64,000 nucleotides of DNA from Petrosia ficiformis (lineage: Eukaryota; Porifera; Demospongiae; Haplosclerida; Petrosiidae): assembly GCA_947044365.1 (NCBI GenBank), contig OX345636.1, positions 8,018,001 through 8,082,000 on the forward strand, read 5' to 3'. Position 1 is the first letter of the stretch. Every line of letters begins with the position of its first letter. The notes beneath the pieces are model-generated. The model did not search any database, was not told the origin of the DNA, and saw nothing but the letters and a program-made list of their open reading frames with translations. Below are positions 47,001 to 60,242 of this stretch, in pieces. The position numbers and the translations under genes are program-made.

Positions 47001-49399
47001 GTTCGGCTCGGCGAAAACCAGTCTTTTGTATTAAAATATAATTTGGTGATATGAATGAAAACATACAGTACTTGGGTGATCACTGTTTTATTACATAAAA
47101 AAGTGAACTTTTATCCTGTAATGTTTAGTCCTCAACCAAGTAAGTCAATTTCATGAACCATTTTTATATCACAATAATAATTATAGTTATTATAGTTATG
47201 GAGTCTCCATAAATGTGTGTTGTACATGTACATAAAAGTGCAGTACTGGAAATAAAATTTGAAATTGTCCAGTAGAAACATCTGAACAAAACAATATTTG
47301 ACCAGCATTTATGGCTTATGAGATATATAAGTAACCCACTAGACTATTACTGCTTTGACTTATACTTTTCTGTATTTCTCTTATAAATAATGAGACAATT
47401 TGTCCAGTAAAATGTAATATTGTCTGGACAAAGAGACAAAATGTCCGGAAAATGTCCAATTGCTGGATGTTATTTCCAACTCTGGAAGTGTATGACTATA
47501 TATATGTGTATGTAATATGTGTTTATTTTCTAAATATATACATGTATGTATATACATACACACTTAATCATATACAAGACCATAGACAAGGGGGTACTTG
47601 GGGGTTATGGAAGACAGTCAAGAAATTAATTAATTATGTGAATATGAATTTTAATTATTATCACTGGAACTATTTGTGTTCTCTAAAGTGAAACTGCCAA
47701 CAACTGATCAACGGTATCATTGTATGGAAGTTTATTTTAAAATACCTTATTGCTTATCATGTGACCTATGGCCAATCAGAGTGCAGATAATGCGTCACAT
47801 CATTGAGCATTAAATCATTTATTGCACACTTTTGTGTGCAATAAGTTAGTTATTACACACTTTGCTCACCTCTACTAACGACTAACGAAGCTGCTTTAAC
47901 AACAGTGGAAGTTCACCAGATCGTCAATAAATCACTTAGAACACACTTGACAGTGCATTGTGTGTTTCAATGTAGCACTTGGGCGATCAATAAAGGTCTC
48001 GTTTGCATTCGGTTGTAAAGTGTGTTATAACTATTACTTAATGTATTGTTATGAATTATAATATTATTACAGAGCTCTGTGGTACTATTATTTTTTTTCA
48101 ATTTTGATGAAATGTTTTACGCACATGAAAAAACCAGGATTTTTTTATGCAACAAAGTGTAAATTTACTCCTAGCTAGATTGCATCATGTTACCTCATTT
48201 AGGGGTCCAAAATCCAAATTTTCCTGGCAGAGCATTGCCCTAAACCCCCTTACTTGGACCAACATAATTATTATCAACATTGTTTTAGCAACAATGTCAC
48301 ACTTTGAACGCTACATCCACTCCTGTTTAGTACTCCCAAACTAAAAAAGTAATCTATGGCATAATATACACTTACACACCCTCATTTATTATTACTGGAG
48401 TAGTACTGCTCCACCTCCTCATCAGTCTCCTCCTCCTCACGCCACACCACCTACTACTGTACCTCTAATTATAATAACTGATTATTATTATGGCGTTATG
48501 ATACTTAACATCAAAGGTACTGACAGTTCTATATAAAGCACAGTTAGTACTACATCCAGTGCTATATTTTCCACATGTTATTCACATTACTAAGGTTTAG
48601 TGAAAGAACAGCAAGCGCATGTACTTCATTATTCACCTTCAATGAATATATCCTGGCATCAATCCAAACTACTGGTTTTGATTGTGCTATACTGAAAAAT
48701 ATAGCATACAAACAATTATAATCTCCATCTCTATTTCTCTCTCTCGCTCAAACACACGCATATATACAGACGACCATACACACACACCTACATGTAGCTA
48801 TTATGTGTGGAAGTTATTTACTCCATTGGCACTCTTCTATCAACAAAATTTAACAAGTTGAGAAATAACAAGCTATGAATTGATACATACATGTATCACT
48901 TCCTATAGAATTGTAACTTGATGTGTATACTGTCAATAATCAGTCAATATATAATTATATATATCATTATTATTATTAGATGTTATAATTATTATACATT
49001 TACACATAATAATTGTTTTGTTTTTATGATTGTTTATACAGTCAAAAATATTTATTATAAATAGGAGAAACTTTAGACTTCAAATGCTGTAAACTGTAGC
49101 CCCACCTAGAAACAGGGTGCAGCTAGCACAATACAGGGTGGAGCTAGTCACGTGGTGTACATTGTGTTTCTGGCTATCTGAGGATTTTCAAGTGAGTATA
49201 ACAAGTGACAGATTTTCAAGTTATAATTTATATATATATAATATATAAAGTATAATTATGTAAGACCTAATACTATCTAGTATGTCCCTTATTATATATA
49301 TGTTAAGATATTGCATTACAGCTGAGGTTTCACCTGCTGTGTTATAATTATAATTATAGAGTTATGAACTAGTAACTAATATCTACTTTTCTTAGTTTT
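47001..49399. other. intergenic, no gene seen
   Basis: AT-rich. The only notable structure is a hairpin TATTGCACACTTTTGTGTGCAATA near 47819. No exons recognised. Confidence 0.3.
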
Positions 49400-49665
49400 T
49401 AAAGGTTAATTCTTATAGAACTTAAGGAATATATTACAGCTATAACAGCTGTTAGTTTCAGTTTCTATGTACAGCATTCCACTGCTGGTCTATACAGCTC
49501 AACTGCACTTACTGTTACGAGCCCCCTCTATTAAATGGGGAGCCATCTGGTCTGACACAACTTCCTTGAGTGCATATACTGTGTGTATGTGACACAAGAA
49601 TATAAATATATATATAGTTTGAACCCATGAGAAAGCAATCAGGAATGGCCATGTGGGGCCATAAA
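49400..49665 (+). mobile_element. MITE M1 3' half, diverged
   Basis: Shares TTCTATGTACAGC, GAGCCCC, ATACTGTGTGTATGTGACAC and the AAAGCAATCAGGAATGGCC end with other M1 copies. Confidence 0.6.
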
Positions 49666-50128
49666 AATAATATTTTAAAAATAATTAATGATCAATATTA
49701 TTTATCATTATTTATTTGATTATATAGGGTGTAGTGTGGTTATACTTATACTTCAAATTCATTGGTAGAGAGAGGTTCATTCGAACCCTACAAATTCAAA
49801 ATCCCCTTGGATTACACACTGTGAGTGTATTTCATAATGATGACTGGACCACTTGAACATAATACATGAATAATGTTCATCATTAAAAATACCAGCACTT
49901 GTCCCAAACTAGTAAGAAAATAAAAAAAAAAATAATTCTCATGATTTATTATTACATAATTATGTGTAATTACATTGTTACCTCGCTTCACTTAATTTAT
50001 GCTTTTGTGTATTATATACATAAATACATGTACACAAGTAATAAATGGGTATAGTATAGGTCATTAGATCAATAGACAGGTATCATAAACTAATATTCTC
50101 AACAGGCAATACATATTATATTGTATCT

Positions 50129-50689
50129 ATGATGAGTGTATGTCAGATATGGCCTGACCCATGCTCAGATGTGATGGCATGTCCTGACCCTTGTACAGAC
50201 ACAATGGCATGTCCTGAGCCTTGCGTAGACACAATGGCATGTCATGCCACTTGTGCAGACACAATGGCATGTCCTTATTCTTGGGCAGACACAACGGGAT
50301 ATCCTGTCCTTACTGTAGACACGATGGCCTGTCCTGACCCTTGCATAGACACGATGGCATATCCTGCCACTTGTGCAGACACAATGGCATGTCCTTATTC
50401 TTGGGCAGACACAATGGGATATCCTGTCCTTAGCGTAGACACGATGGCCTGTCCTGACCCTTGCATAGACACGATGGTATGTCCTGCCACTTGCATAGAC
50501 ACGATGGCATGTCCTGACCCTTGTGCAGGCACAATGGCATGTCCTGACCTTTTTGCAGACACGATGGCATGTCCTGACTCTTGCGTAGACATGAGGGCAT
50601 GTCCTGACCCCTGTATAGATACGTTGATTAGTTCATGCCTGATTATATATGTTGAGTGCTTCCCAGAACACCTAACTGCAATGAATTGA
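50129..50689 (+). repeat. 30-bp coding-like minisatellite (Cys-rich 10-residue repeat ORF)
   Basis: The 30-bp unit GACACAATGGCATGTCCTGA plus CCCTTGTGCA repeats about 15 times. In one frame it reads DTMACPDPCA-type decapeptides, open for 186 codons from ATG 50129. A 150-bp higher-order period (PATCADTMACPYSWADT) is visible. Because 30 is a multiple of 3, other frames are open too, including the minus strand at 50395-50592. No signal peptide or domain is evident, and an acceptor-like CTCAACAG lies just upstream. It may be a real repeat protein exon or a non-coding array. Confidence 0.5.
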
Positions 50690-51863
50690 TGTCCTATGAT
50701 TATACCATATTAGGAGGCAAATAAATATTGTTGTTTACAAGGGTTGGCTACAGAGGTGTTTATACGTTTTGAAGCATTGGCCAAATTGGCTCAACAATAG
50801 TTAGTGTGTGCACCATTGGGAAGACATCTTGAACAAAATGTTAATGCTGTTAGTGACAATATAATGACTCATGACTCTACACAAATCTTTTACACTATTG
50901 TAAATACATTATTACACTGTCTATACATTATAGCTGCTACTACAAGAAGCCACTCAAGCTAATTTTGGCACGCTAAACTGGATGTTTAAAATTTATACTT
51001 GCACCACCAATTGCTAAATTCTAGTGAGAATACCAGAAAGAAGTATAATAAGCTAAGAGAGAAAGTCCAGCTGTTATAGAGTAAATTTCAAAGGTGATTG
51101 ATTATGTACTAATCCATATCTCTCTATTGAATGTTTCTTTATCACTCACATGCATTTATCATACCCATTCATCTACAGTAAAATAGTACATTGATTCATA
51201 GTGAACTGCTTTAGTATGGGGGATGTAGTTGTCCATACTATATTCTTGTAGATAGTCTGAAGATATCTCTCCACAAGAAATCCTTTGAAATGTACTATTT
51301 GAGATCCTTGTAATTAAGTCTGTATAATCACTTACTTGCTTACCAGGTAGGGAAACATTTTCTTGTGGACAGAAATTTGAGGTTCCCTATTTTATGAAAT
51401 CATATACATGTATGACTGCATACATGTATAATGTAATTCAGACTTTGACTTTTGTTTCCATACATGTATATAATTATGTACAATTTACAGAATATACTAA
51501 AAAGAATATATCTATTCAAGAAGTTCTTCTGTCATGATCCAAGTTTTCCAAGAACAGGATCAGAATCAGAAGATGGAGTTATATTTCAATGCCTAGATCT
51601 CTAAAATGGAAGCTGATATATTAGGTCAGAATTTATCTGTTTGTTTGTGAGCTAAATAATAATAATTATATGAAATGTCAGGTCATGTAGTAAAATGTAT
51701 GTAATTATGCGGTTTAGTATTGCAGGGAAAATATTTAGCTTAGCAAGATATCATTTGGTCATCTAATATTCATTAAAATTAATTCATGTACATGTATAAA
51801 GGTCACATATGTGATTTCATTTGTTTCCCAAACCCTACTACCAACAGTATTACAACCTGTATG

Positions 51864-52925
51864 TACATGTACATGTATAACCCTATAACCAATATTGAGT
51901 ACTCATCTTATATATTAGTACATGTACATGTATAACCCTATACCCAATATTGAGTACTCATCTTATATATTAGTACATGTACATGTATAACCATATACCC
52001 AATATTGAGTACTCATCTTATATATTAGTACATGTACATGTATAACCCTATACCCAATATTAAGTACTCATCTTATATATTAGTACATGTACATGTATAA
52101 CCATATACCCAATATTGAGTACTCATCTTATATATTAGTACATGTACATGTATAACCCTATACCCAATATTGAGTACTCATCTTATATATTAGTACATGT
52201 ACATGTATAACCCTATACCCAATATTGAGTACTCATCTTATATATTAGTACATGTACATGTATAACCATATACCCAATATTGAGTACTCATCTTATATAT
52301 TAGTACATGTACATGTATAACCCTATACCCAATATTGAGTACTCATCTTATATATTAGTACATGTACATGTATAACCCTGTACCCAATATTGAGTACTCA
52401 TCTTTCATATTAGTACATGTACATGTATAACCATATACCCAAATATTGAGTACTCATCTTATATATTAGTACATGTACATGTATAACCCTGTACCCAATA
52501 TTGAGTACTCATCTTTCATATTAGTACATGTACATGTATAACCATATACCCAAATATTGAGTACTCATCTTATATATTAGTACATGTACATGTACATATA
52601 TAATCCATACCCAATATTGAGTATTCATCTTTCATATTAGTACATGTATATGTATAACCCTATACCCAATATTGAGTACTCATCTTTCATATTAGTACAT
52701 GTATATGTATAACCCTATACCCAATATTGAGTACTCATCTTTCATATTAGTACATGTACATGTATAACCCTATACACAATATTGAGTACTCATCTTTCGT
52801 ATTAGTACATGTACATGTATAACCCTATACCCAATATTGAGTACTCATCTTATATATTAGTACATGTACATGTATAACCCTATACCCAATATTGAGTACT
52901 CATCTTAAACCAGTATACATGTAAG
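51864..52925. repeat. 55-bp minisatellite
   Basis: The unit TACATGTACATGTATAACCC, TATACCCAATATTGAGTACT, CATCTTATATATTAG has a 55-bp period (TAG starts at 51916 and 51971), with about 19 copies. Copies alternate between TATATAT and TTTCATA variants. Confidence 0.9.
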
Positions 52926-54000
52926 TGTTGATACAAGTCACATGTACATGTACATATTAAGTGTTACTTTGTTTCTGTATTACTTGTTAGACATAGGAGT
53001 GTATCAACAAGATTATGAGTTGTCTGGTGTGTGTATGTACACATGTCCTTTTTCAATATATAAGTACATGTATGTACACATGTTTTTTTTATGTACATGT
53101 ATGTATTATGTTTCGTGTACATGCATGTGCATGTGTTTATACATTTACAGCTGTATGTACATGTACATGTGGAAATTAGGTAAAAGCTATGAAAAGTGTG
53201 CGTGTACCAGGATAATTTAGGCTGACCATATCCACTTTTATGATGAAATTATAAGTAGATTACATGGGTGTACATTACTGAATAAAATTTCAGCAATTTG
53301 TGGTATACAGTAGTTGAAGAATTATAGCTATATGCAAATGTGCATGTGTGTCACAAGTCTACAGTACTATAACAGTAACATATTACATATCTGTTTTAGA
53401 TAACTATTATGTGCAGGTTCAGAAATCTCTTTGTAAATTAATTATATTGGAAATATTTAATATAATATATATAATATTGGCCCAAATGGAATGGTGGATA
53501 TGTTTGTGAACCGATTTTTTTTTATCGCTATAAAATTTTAGATGTTTTCTACAGTAAGCTCTATTTGGTTGTATTCGAGTAGATAATTTATTAGATATCA
53601 AATTTCAATGGCTTCCTTTACAAAATGGCTGAATAGGTGCTTCATGTGTGTAAACTAAATCATTAGAGTATATATGGTATTATACCACATGTACAATACT
53701 ATAATATAAACCCTACCCATGTCTAGACTATATACTAGATAGTGTAGTACCATATATACTCTAATTATTTCATGTAGGCTTACAAGGACCTTTTGACATA
53801 TGTTAACTTTCTTAATTAATGAAAATGCTAACTTTAACTGTTGAAGATAATCATTATGTTGGTTGACAAAGAGATTTCTGAGTTTGCATGATTTAGTTAA
53901 TTGTAATTCTTGTTACTGTTGTAGTACTCTAGACTTGTAGTTTCTTCATACCAATAGGAATAGTGGATATACTCATACTATGTTTCTGAACCTATCAAAT
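52926..54000. other. intergenic, no gene seen
   Basis: TACATGTA-rich sequence followed by AT-rich DNA. A near palindrome (CTCTAATT.. / ..ATTAGAGTATATATGGTA) lies around 53662-53765. Confidence 0.3.
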
Positions 54001-54007
54001 GTAATTC

Positions 54008-55025
54008 TTATGGCCATCCATTGCTTTCCCACAGGTTCGAACTATATATATATATATATATATAAATTATATATATTCAGCCTGTTACCGTGCTGTTGTT
54101 ATGTGTTATATTTCGCATACTGGAAGTTATAGACCGGTTTATAACTTTCTAGTTTCGCAGACGCTGTAACCAAGGTAATAGTATCGCACATGAGTAAATT
54201 AGAAAATTGTGTGGACGAGGCGTTACAGAAACAACTGCTCTTAGCTCGAAAACTTTTGCATTTTACAAGATTCAAGATTCTAATTTCTTTTATTGGTGAG
54301 TTGAAGTGAAATTCATGCTTCGTTAGTTGCAGAAGAACACCAAGGCGAGTGTATGAAACATCCAGGGCAACGCCCACACTCTGGCTAAGCTTCATAACTT
54401 CCGTATTTTTAACAGTAAGGCATCTAACTTGTTTGAATGTATAGAAGAACTTGTAAAAACGCCATACATATCAACATACATGTATCCTTCGTTAGTTGCC
54501 GAGAAGTAGGAAGGTGGTGTCATGTTTGAAGTGAAGTGGGTGGCTATAAATCAGTTATAGAATGCGAACACAGTCTATTATACTGAAATATAATCCCGCG
54601 CACTCGGGCATGCCACGCCGCCACACTCGTTGCTAGGGATTACATTTCAGTAATAGACCTTGTACTTGTGCGTATTCTGTAACTATATATGTTTGTGTCA
54701 CTTACGTATGCGTTGTATACGTCTTTAAAAGAGTTACGTCATTCCCGGGGGCTCGGTCAATTATGGGCGTGGCGCATATACGAACGCGCACTCAAGCTCA
54801 GCAGAAAGAAAGCTGTGTAGCTTACGTAGAAACTGGAACTAATAGCTAGCTATTCTATATATTCTTAAAGTTCTACAAGGTTCTTTAAAAGGTAAACAGA
54901 GTAGATAATCAAAATAATAACTATAATAGGCTGATGTGTTTCAGACTTGATAAAGTTATCATGATTACTGAATGCTGGACACCACAAAGCAGTCATAGGG
55001 ATACTTTTTTCTCTATATATCTTGT
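54008..55025 (-). mobile_element. MITE M1 inverted copy, split by nested insertion
   Basis: The M1 end (ATGGCCATCCATTGCTTTCCC to GAACTATATATA, 54008-54070) and the M1 remainder (54690-55025, from GTGTCACTTACGTATGCG to TTTTCTCTATATATCTTG) are separated by about 600 bp. That gap contains a second small element at 54555-54685. Confidence 0.6.
54555..54685. mobile_element. small MITE with AGTTATAGAATGCG ends
   Basis: The left CAGTTATAGAATGCGAACAC...CTATTATACTGAAAT is mirrored by ATTTCAGTAATAG...GTGCGTATTCTGTAACT at the right, giving terminal inverted repeats of about 40 bp with mismatches. Confidence 0.6.
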
Positions 55026-55297
55026 TATCTATTGTTTACTATTTATCTATAGTAAGCTGTATTTGGATGTATTCAATTAGATAATTCACTATACTTCTAA
55101 ATTTTAGTGGATTCCTTTACAAAATGGCCGAATACCTTATAAGCCTCATATACATACTTCAGCTCATGACTTGCGTTTCAGCTTCAATTGTTTTGTAGGG
55201 CCATTCCTACATAGAGAGTACTACTGTACTCTCTGATTATCAAAATTATCATATGCATGTATAAGTTTATAATTAATATTGTGCTATTTACAATTAC

Positions 55298-55837
55298 CAG
55301 TTGGCAAAACAATTTTAGCCACTTTAAAACATAGTACATCATTACGAAGAAAGGCCGTTTTTTTTTTTCACAGGATTATAATCCAGGTCAGCATGAGAGA
55401 TGAAGGTGTGATATCCCCATCCTGTTGGTGCTCTTTCCCCTTCACTAACAAGCTGAGATGAGGTTAGTGGTGTGTAATTATCGAAGGGAAAAATATCCTC
55501 CACATGGCCTTTATCCTCCTTCCAGTTCATAAGTTGAATGGTGATCTCACCTTTGAATGGCCATTTCAGTTGTACATCATACACACCCTTCATTAAAAAC
55601 AGACGAACTGAAATGTGTGTATCTTTTCCCTGGCCCACACCATTGGCATCAACTCTTATCTGCATTTTGTATCCACCTACATGTTGTTTATTCCAGTATA
55701 GAATGGTGTACTATACCAAATATTGTTGATTTTCTTGTGTTCAGAAAAATTGGTCATGTTTATTATAAATGGTGGAATAGCATGAGATGACATTGTAGTT
55801 TTAGGAGGAGGTGGATACCAAATGGGAACTACAATTC
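55298..55837 (-). pseudogene. TRAF exon 3: MATH domain with two frameshifts
   Basis: Begins with a VPIWYPPPP linker and NFSEHKK, as in the MATH exon at 2662-3183. The central frame (55342-55665) reads MQIRVDANG, GKDTHISVRLFLMKGVYD, LKWPFKGEITIQLMNW, ISHADLDYNP. After the A11 run the conserved ending is found only in another frame (LRNDVLCFKVAKI), followed by donor GTAATTG. Confidence 0.75.
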
Positions 55838-56289
55838 CTGTAATAAAATAATCAACTGGTTATTAATTATATTTTAATAATTATAGTACTTGTAAGTAAC
55901 TACTATATGCTATCAAACTGTGTTAATATTATTTTTTATGAAACACACGTTCAAAGGAATTACCTGATTAGTGTGTATAGGTAATATCACAATGGTTGAA
56001 TTGTCAGTAATAAACTAGGAATGGCCTAAAATTATCAAAACCGGGCAACATGTACCAATGGTGGTGGCTGGTGTGCTGACATGATTACATAACCGAAGCA
56101 ATTCATGACTCTTAAATCAAGCATGTATGATACATAGCTATCTATATACCTGAGAAGGGAGGCTATAAAACATCACCTATACAGCACTATTGCCATTCCT
56201 TTATACCTAATGCACATCTGTGTACATCTGTTTAGACAGTGAATATCATTTATTGATTCACATGCCATGCATGAGTGCCTTATAATTAT

Positions 56290-57440
56290 ATATAGAAATA
56301 TATATTGGCAATGCATTCCACATAGGCAATGATTGCCTTATAGTAATGTACTGACGTTGTGTGCATTGTGTACTGGATTACATGGCATATAGTAATATAC
56401 TAACATTGTATTCATTGTGTACTGGATTACATGGCTTATAGTAATGTACTGACAATACATGCCTTATAGTAATATACTAACATTGTATGCATTGTGTACT
56501 GGATTACATGGCATATAGTAATATACTAACATTGTATTCATTGTGTACTGGATTACGTAGCTTATAGTAATGTACTGGCAATACATGCATTATAGTAATA
56601 TACTGACATTGTGTGCATTGTGTACTGGATTACATGGCTTATAGTACTGTACTGGCAATACATGCCTTATAGTGATGTACTGACAATGTGTGCATTGTGT
56701 ACTGGATTACATGGCTTATAGTACTGGCAATATATATGCCTTATAGTGATGTACTGACATTGTGTGCATTGTGTACTGGATTACATGGCCTATAGTAATG
56801 TACTGGCAATACATGCCTTATAGTAATATACTGACATTGTGTGCATTGTGTACTGGATTACATGGCATATAGTAATGTACTGGCAATATATGCCTTATAG
56901 TAGTGTACTGACATTGTGTGCATTGTGTACTGGATTACATGGCTTATAGTACTGTACTGGCAATACATGCCTTATAGTAATATACTGACATTGTGTGCAT
57001 TGTGTACTGGATTACATAGCTTATAGTACTGTACTGGCAATACATGCCTTATAGTAATGTACTGACATTGTGTGCATTGTGTACTGGATTACATAGCTTA
57101 TAGTACTGTACTGACAATACATGCCTTATAGTAATATACTAACATTGTATTCATTGTACATGCCTTATAGTAATGTACTGACATTGTGTACATTGTGTAC
57201 TGGATTACATGGCTTATAGTACTGTACTGGCAATACATGCCTTATAGTAATATACTAACATTGTATTCATTGTACATGCCTTATAGTAATGTACTGACAT
57301 TGTGTACATTGTATACTGGATTATGTGGCTTATAGTACTGTACTGGCAATGATTGCCTTATAGTAATATACTTACATTGTGTGGATTGTGTACTGGCTTA
57401 TACGTGTCTTATAGTAATGTACTGACAATGTATGCTTTAT
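56290..57440. repeat. 77-bp minisatellite in TRAF intron 2
   Basis: The unit ATTGTGTACTGGATTACATG, GCTTATAGTACTGTACTGGC, AATACATGCCTTATAGTAAT repeats with a 77-bp period (GCTTATAG at 56941 and 57018) and many deletion variants. It lies in the 2.8-kb intron between the coiled-coil and MATH exons. Confidence 0.85.
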
Positions 57441-58069
57441 GGTATTGTACTGGCAATGTGTGCCACTTCGTTGTGTGAAGGCAATACATTTTTTATATTA
57501 GTAGTTATTGCAATGCATGCTGCTTGCAGATTTAGACATGGTGGTGGGCAATGTTTGCCACATAGATTTGTAGGTAATGCACGCCTTAGTGTAAATTAAT
57601 GAGCAATGAACACAATTTCTTGGCATACACTGTCTATGAAGCAATAACGGGTATGGATTGGACATGAATTACTACAAGGTAAATTCGTATAAATTCAGGT
57701 AAATTTATGGCCAGTAGCCCACAAATTTACCTGAACGCATGCATGCATGCATTTGCTCATCAATACAAAAAAGTATATGCATTATCTGGAAATCAGTAAG
57801 TGCCAAGTGTATGCTGGGGGCCACCAGCCAGGTACATGTAGTATTATATGAAACATCAAGTAGCTAACCTTTGTGGCTGTTGTAATAGGTTTTAATAGGG
57901 ATTGTAGATCAACTAGTTGTAAGCACAATCTAATGGAGATGCCTTGATTGCATTAGGGTGTGTGTTACCAACATTCCATCAACATTTAGTAAATTCACAT
58001 TAGAGTACTGGATTGGTAAATCACCATTAATCATGACAGACTTTCTCCCACCTGAAGTACAACAGCATA

Positions 58070-58350
58070 TTATACTTATTATTTGGTTTACTTATACCTT
58101 TAAAAAGATGTTGTAGAACTTATTTCAAGCAGAATGCGTAGCTTCTGACAAGCATCTTTCCTGATCTGTAGACCTTGAGGCTCGAGCACACGTTCTACGT
58201 ATAATGTACCATGCCATTAATTGACCAAGCCCCCTGGAATGATGCATTTTCTCTAATTGCATATACAACTTATAATCGCATATGCATATGTAACATGAAC
58301 AATGTTATAATATATAAACATACATTGAACCCATGGAAAAAGACCATAAT
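58070..58350 (+). mobile_element. MITE M1 diverged copy in TRAF intron 2
   Basis: Retains AACAGCATATTATACTTATT, CATTAATTGACCAAGCCCC and ACATTGAACCCATGGAAAA words of M1. Confidence 0.5.
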
Positions 58351-58685
58351 TGTTTTGTCATGGAAGGACATTTCTAACTATTGTATCCTCTGTGTTTTGA
58401 GCCCAAGTAATGTAATACAATTTGTTTTGATGTAGCTGCAACTGTTAGTTGTGAAATTTTAATATGTGATCCTAGTGGATGACTATTAAATATGTCTTAA
58501 TTGTTGTGTACTTGTCTGATATATATGCAGTGGTGCACCTGAATTGTAATCACAGTTGGTGTATAGAATCTCTATCATACTCACAGTTCACTTGTTATAA
58601 ATGTACTTTATTGTTACATTTTAGCATTCTCACTTCATCATGTACATAACTATTTATTACAATAATAATTATACATGTACAATAC

Positions 58686-59304
58686 CTTTCATTTGTGATA
58701 ACTGTTGTTTCAATTGTAGTATTCTACGGGAATTGTGTAAATCATTGGCTTGTAGTTGTGCTAGTAGTTCTTCGTGATCTCTGTTTATTTTCTCATCTAG
58801 CTTCCTCAGTTCTGTGAGCTCTTCTTCCATCAGCTGGTGTAGCTTATCTGCCCTTTCGCGTACCATTTTAAACTCCCTCATCATTTCTTCCTTGCCTTCC
58901 ATGAACTCATGTTCCATTTCTCTTCCATATCTCTCATAAGCTTCTTCTAATATCTCTTCACACTCTTCCTCTGTAACATCCTCTAGTAACATCATCAGCT
59001 CATCCGGAACTGTCTGGACTATTTCTTTTCTGCTTGCTTCAACCTTCTCTTGCAGCATATCGATTTCCTCTTGTATTATATTGGTTTCACTAGTTGTCTC
59101 CTCCACATATAGACACTCATTAGTAAGGTGTCTCTCTAGATCACCCAGCTCTCCCACCCATTCACACCCTTTCTCATTGTTTGTACAACGAAGTCTCAAT
59201 TTCAATAGTTCACCATGTTGTTTTCTATTAAATATGTTAGCATACTCTTTTGTACTACAAGAGGGACAGGACTGTTTATTTGCTCTAGTATGTTCTATAC
59301 ACAC
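58686..59304 (-). CDS. TRAF exon 2: RING end, zinc finger, coiled coil
   Basis: Open throughout: 206 codons from acceptor TTTTCAG to donor GAAAG|GTATTG. Heptad-rich helices (MLQEKVEASRKEIVQTVPDE, MMREFKMVRERADKLHQLM, NSRRILQLKQQLSQMK). A coiled coil before MATH is the standard TRAF layout for trimerisation. Confidence 0.8.
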
Positions 59305-60242
59305 CTGAAAATATCAATGATTATAATAATAATTAATATTATTGATTATGATTTGTTCATAATTATAGAGATTATGACTATTTTCATGTTTTACTGAGTA
59401 TTCTATATACATGTGTACTACTGTGCAAGTGAAAATCAGTCTTATTTGAATTTCAAGTTTTTACGTTCAACTGCTCATTTCTCAGTCGACTAGTGCCAGA
59501 ATTTAACTAAATTTTGTAACTAAGAAGTTATTTTAGGGAGTTGAAAGTTTTATTAGCTTTGCTAATAAGATGATATCCCCACTTAGAAAAAAATTGGAAA
59601 TCAAGTAAGACTGTTTTTTTGCATACACAGTCTGGAGCTCATAGCCCTGATAAAATCAATAGCAGAAACAAACAGCACTATATATTTAATGTTAAAATAA
59701 GCATAAGGTACATGTATGTCTAGTATTTAAATTATAATTCTGTACAATAATAATTATCATATTGGATTAGTTCACTGGTTAGAATTCTTCATAATAATGC
59801 GTTACCTGACAAATAGGAATTCCACAACACACTAACACATGTGGTTCTCTAACTACTAACAGACACACTGGACAATGAGGTGTTTCTGGAGGAAGATCAA
59901 GAAATAGTTGATCTTCATATCCACCAGTAGGTAGTGATTCATGAACAGTGATATTAGAAATAGCCATCATAGGAAGTGTAGTATACTATGACACACCCAA
60001 ACTACCTATGTATTTCACACTCTACTATTATCTAATCATAAGTGTACACTCAACATCATGAAAAGATAAACATCATCTTTACTATAATTATATCATTATT
60101 AGAAATATGAAATGTAATATTGAAATTAGTATAACACAAACTGCAATAGATAAATTTCCTATCATTGATTTAGTATTATTTAATAATACATTATACACAC
60201 TATAACAAGATTAAAGCCAGTACAGTGAGCATTTAGTATTCA

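Larger units (their letters stand above)
55298..59970 (-). pseudogene. TRAF-like gene: RING, TRAF zinc finger, coiled coil, MATH (frameshifted)
   Basis: Three exons with agreeing phases: 59806-59970 (start codon 59970), 58686-59304 and 55298-55837. Exon 1 and the start of exon 2 encode a RING: CPVCLLVVREPHVLVCCG, IPICQVCIEH, SCPSC. The usual zinc-binding His after CCG is replaced (IP). Exon 2 adds one TRAF-type zinc finger (C-TNNEKG-C ... ERHLTNEC) and a long Glu-rich coiled coil. Exon 3 is a MATH exon but is broken twice: at 55700-55680, where the frame changes after FYT and meets a stop, and at an 11-base A run near 55358-55368. Exon length is still a multiple of three, so the shifts offset each other. 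It could be a pseudogene, a recent allele or assembly error. Confidence 0.7.

Noticed and set aside
46421..47083. Tyr/His-rich open frames
   Set aside because: Translations of the TACATGTGTGTG tandem repeat.
54099..54395. 98-residue minus-strand open frame
   Set aside because: It lies in a nested repeat region inside a split MITE, and I see no domain; kept only as part of the repeat.
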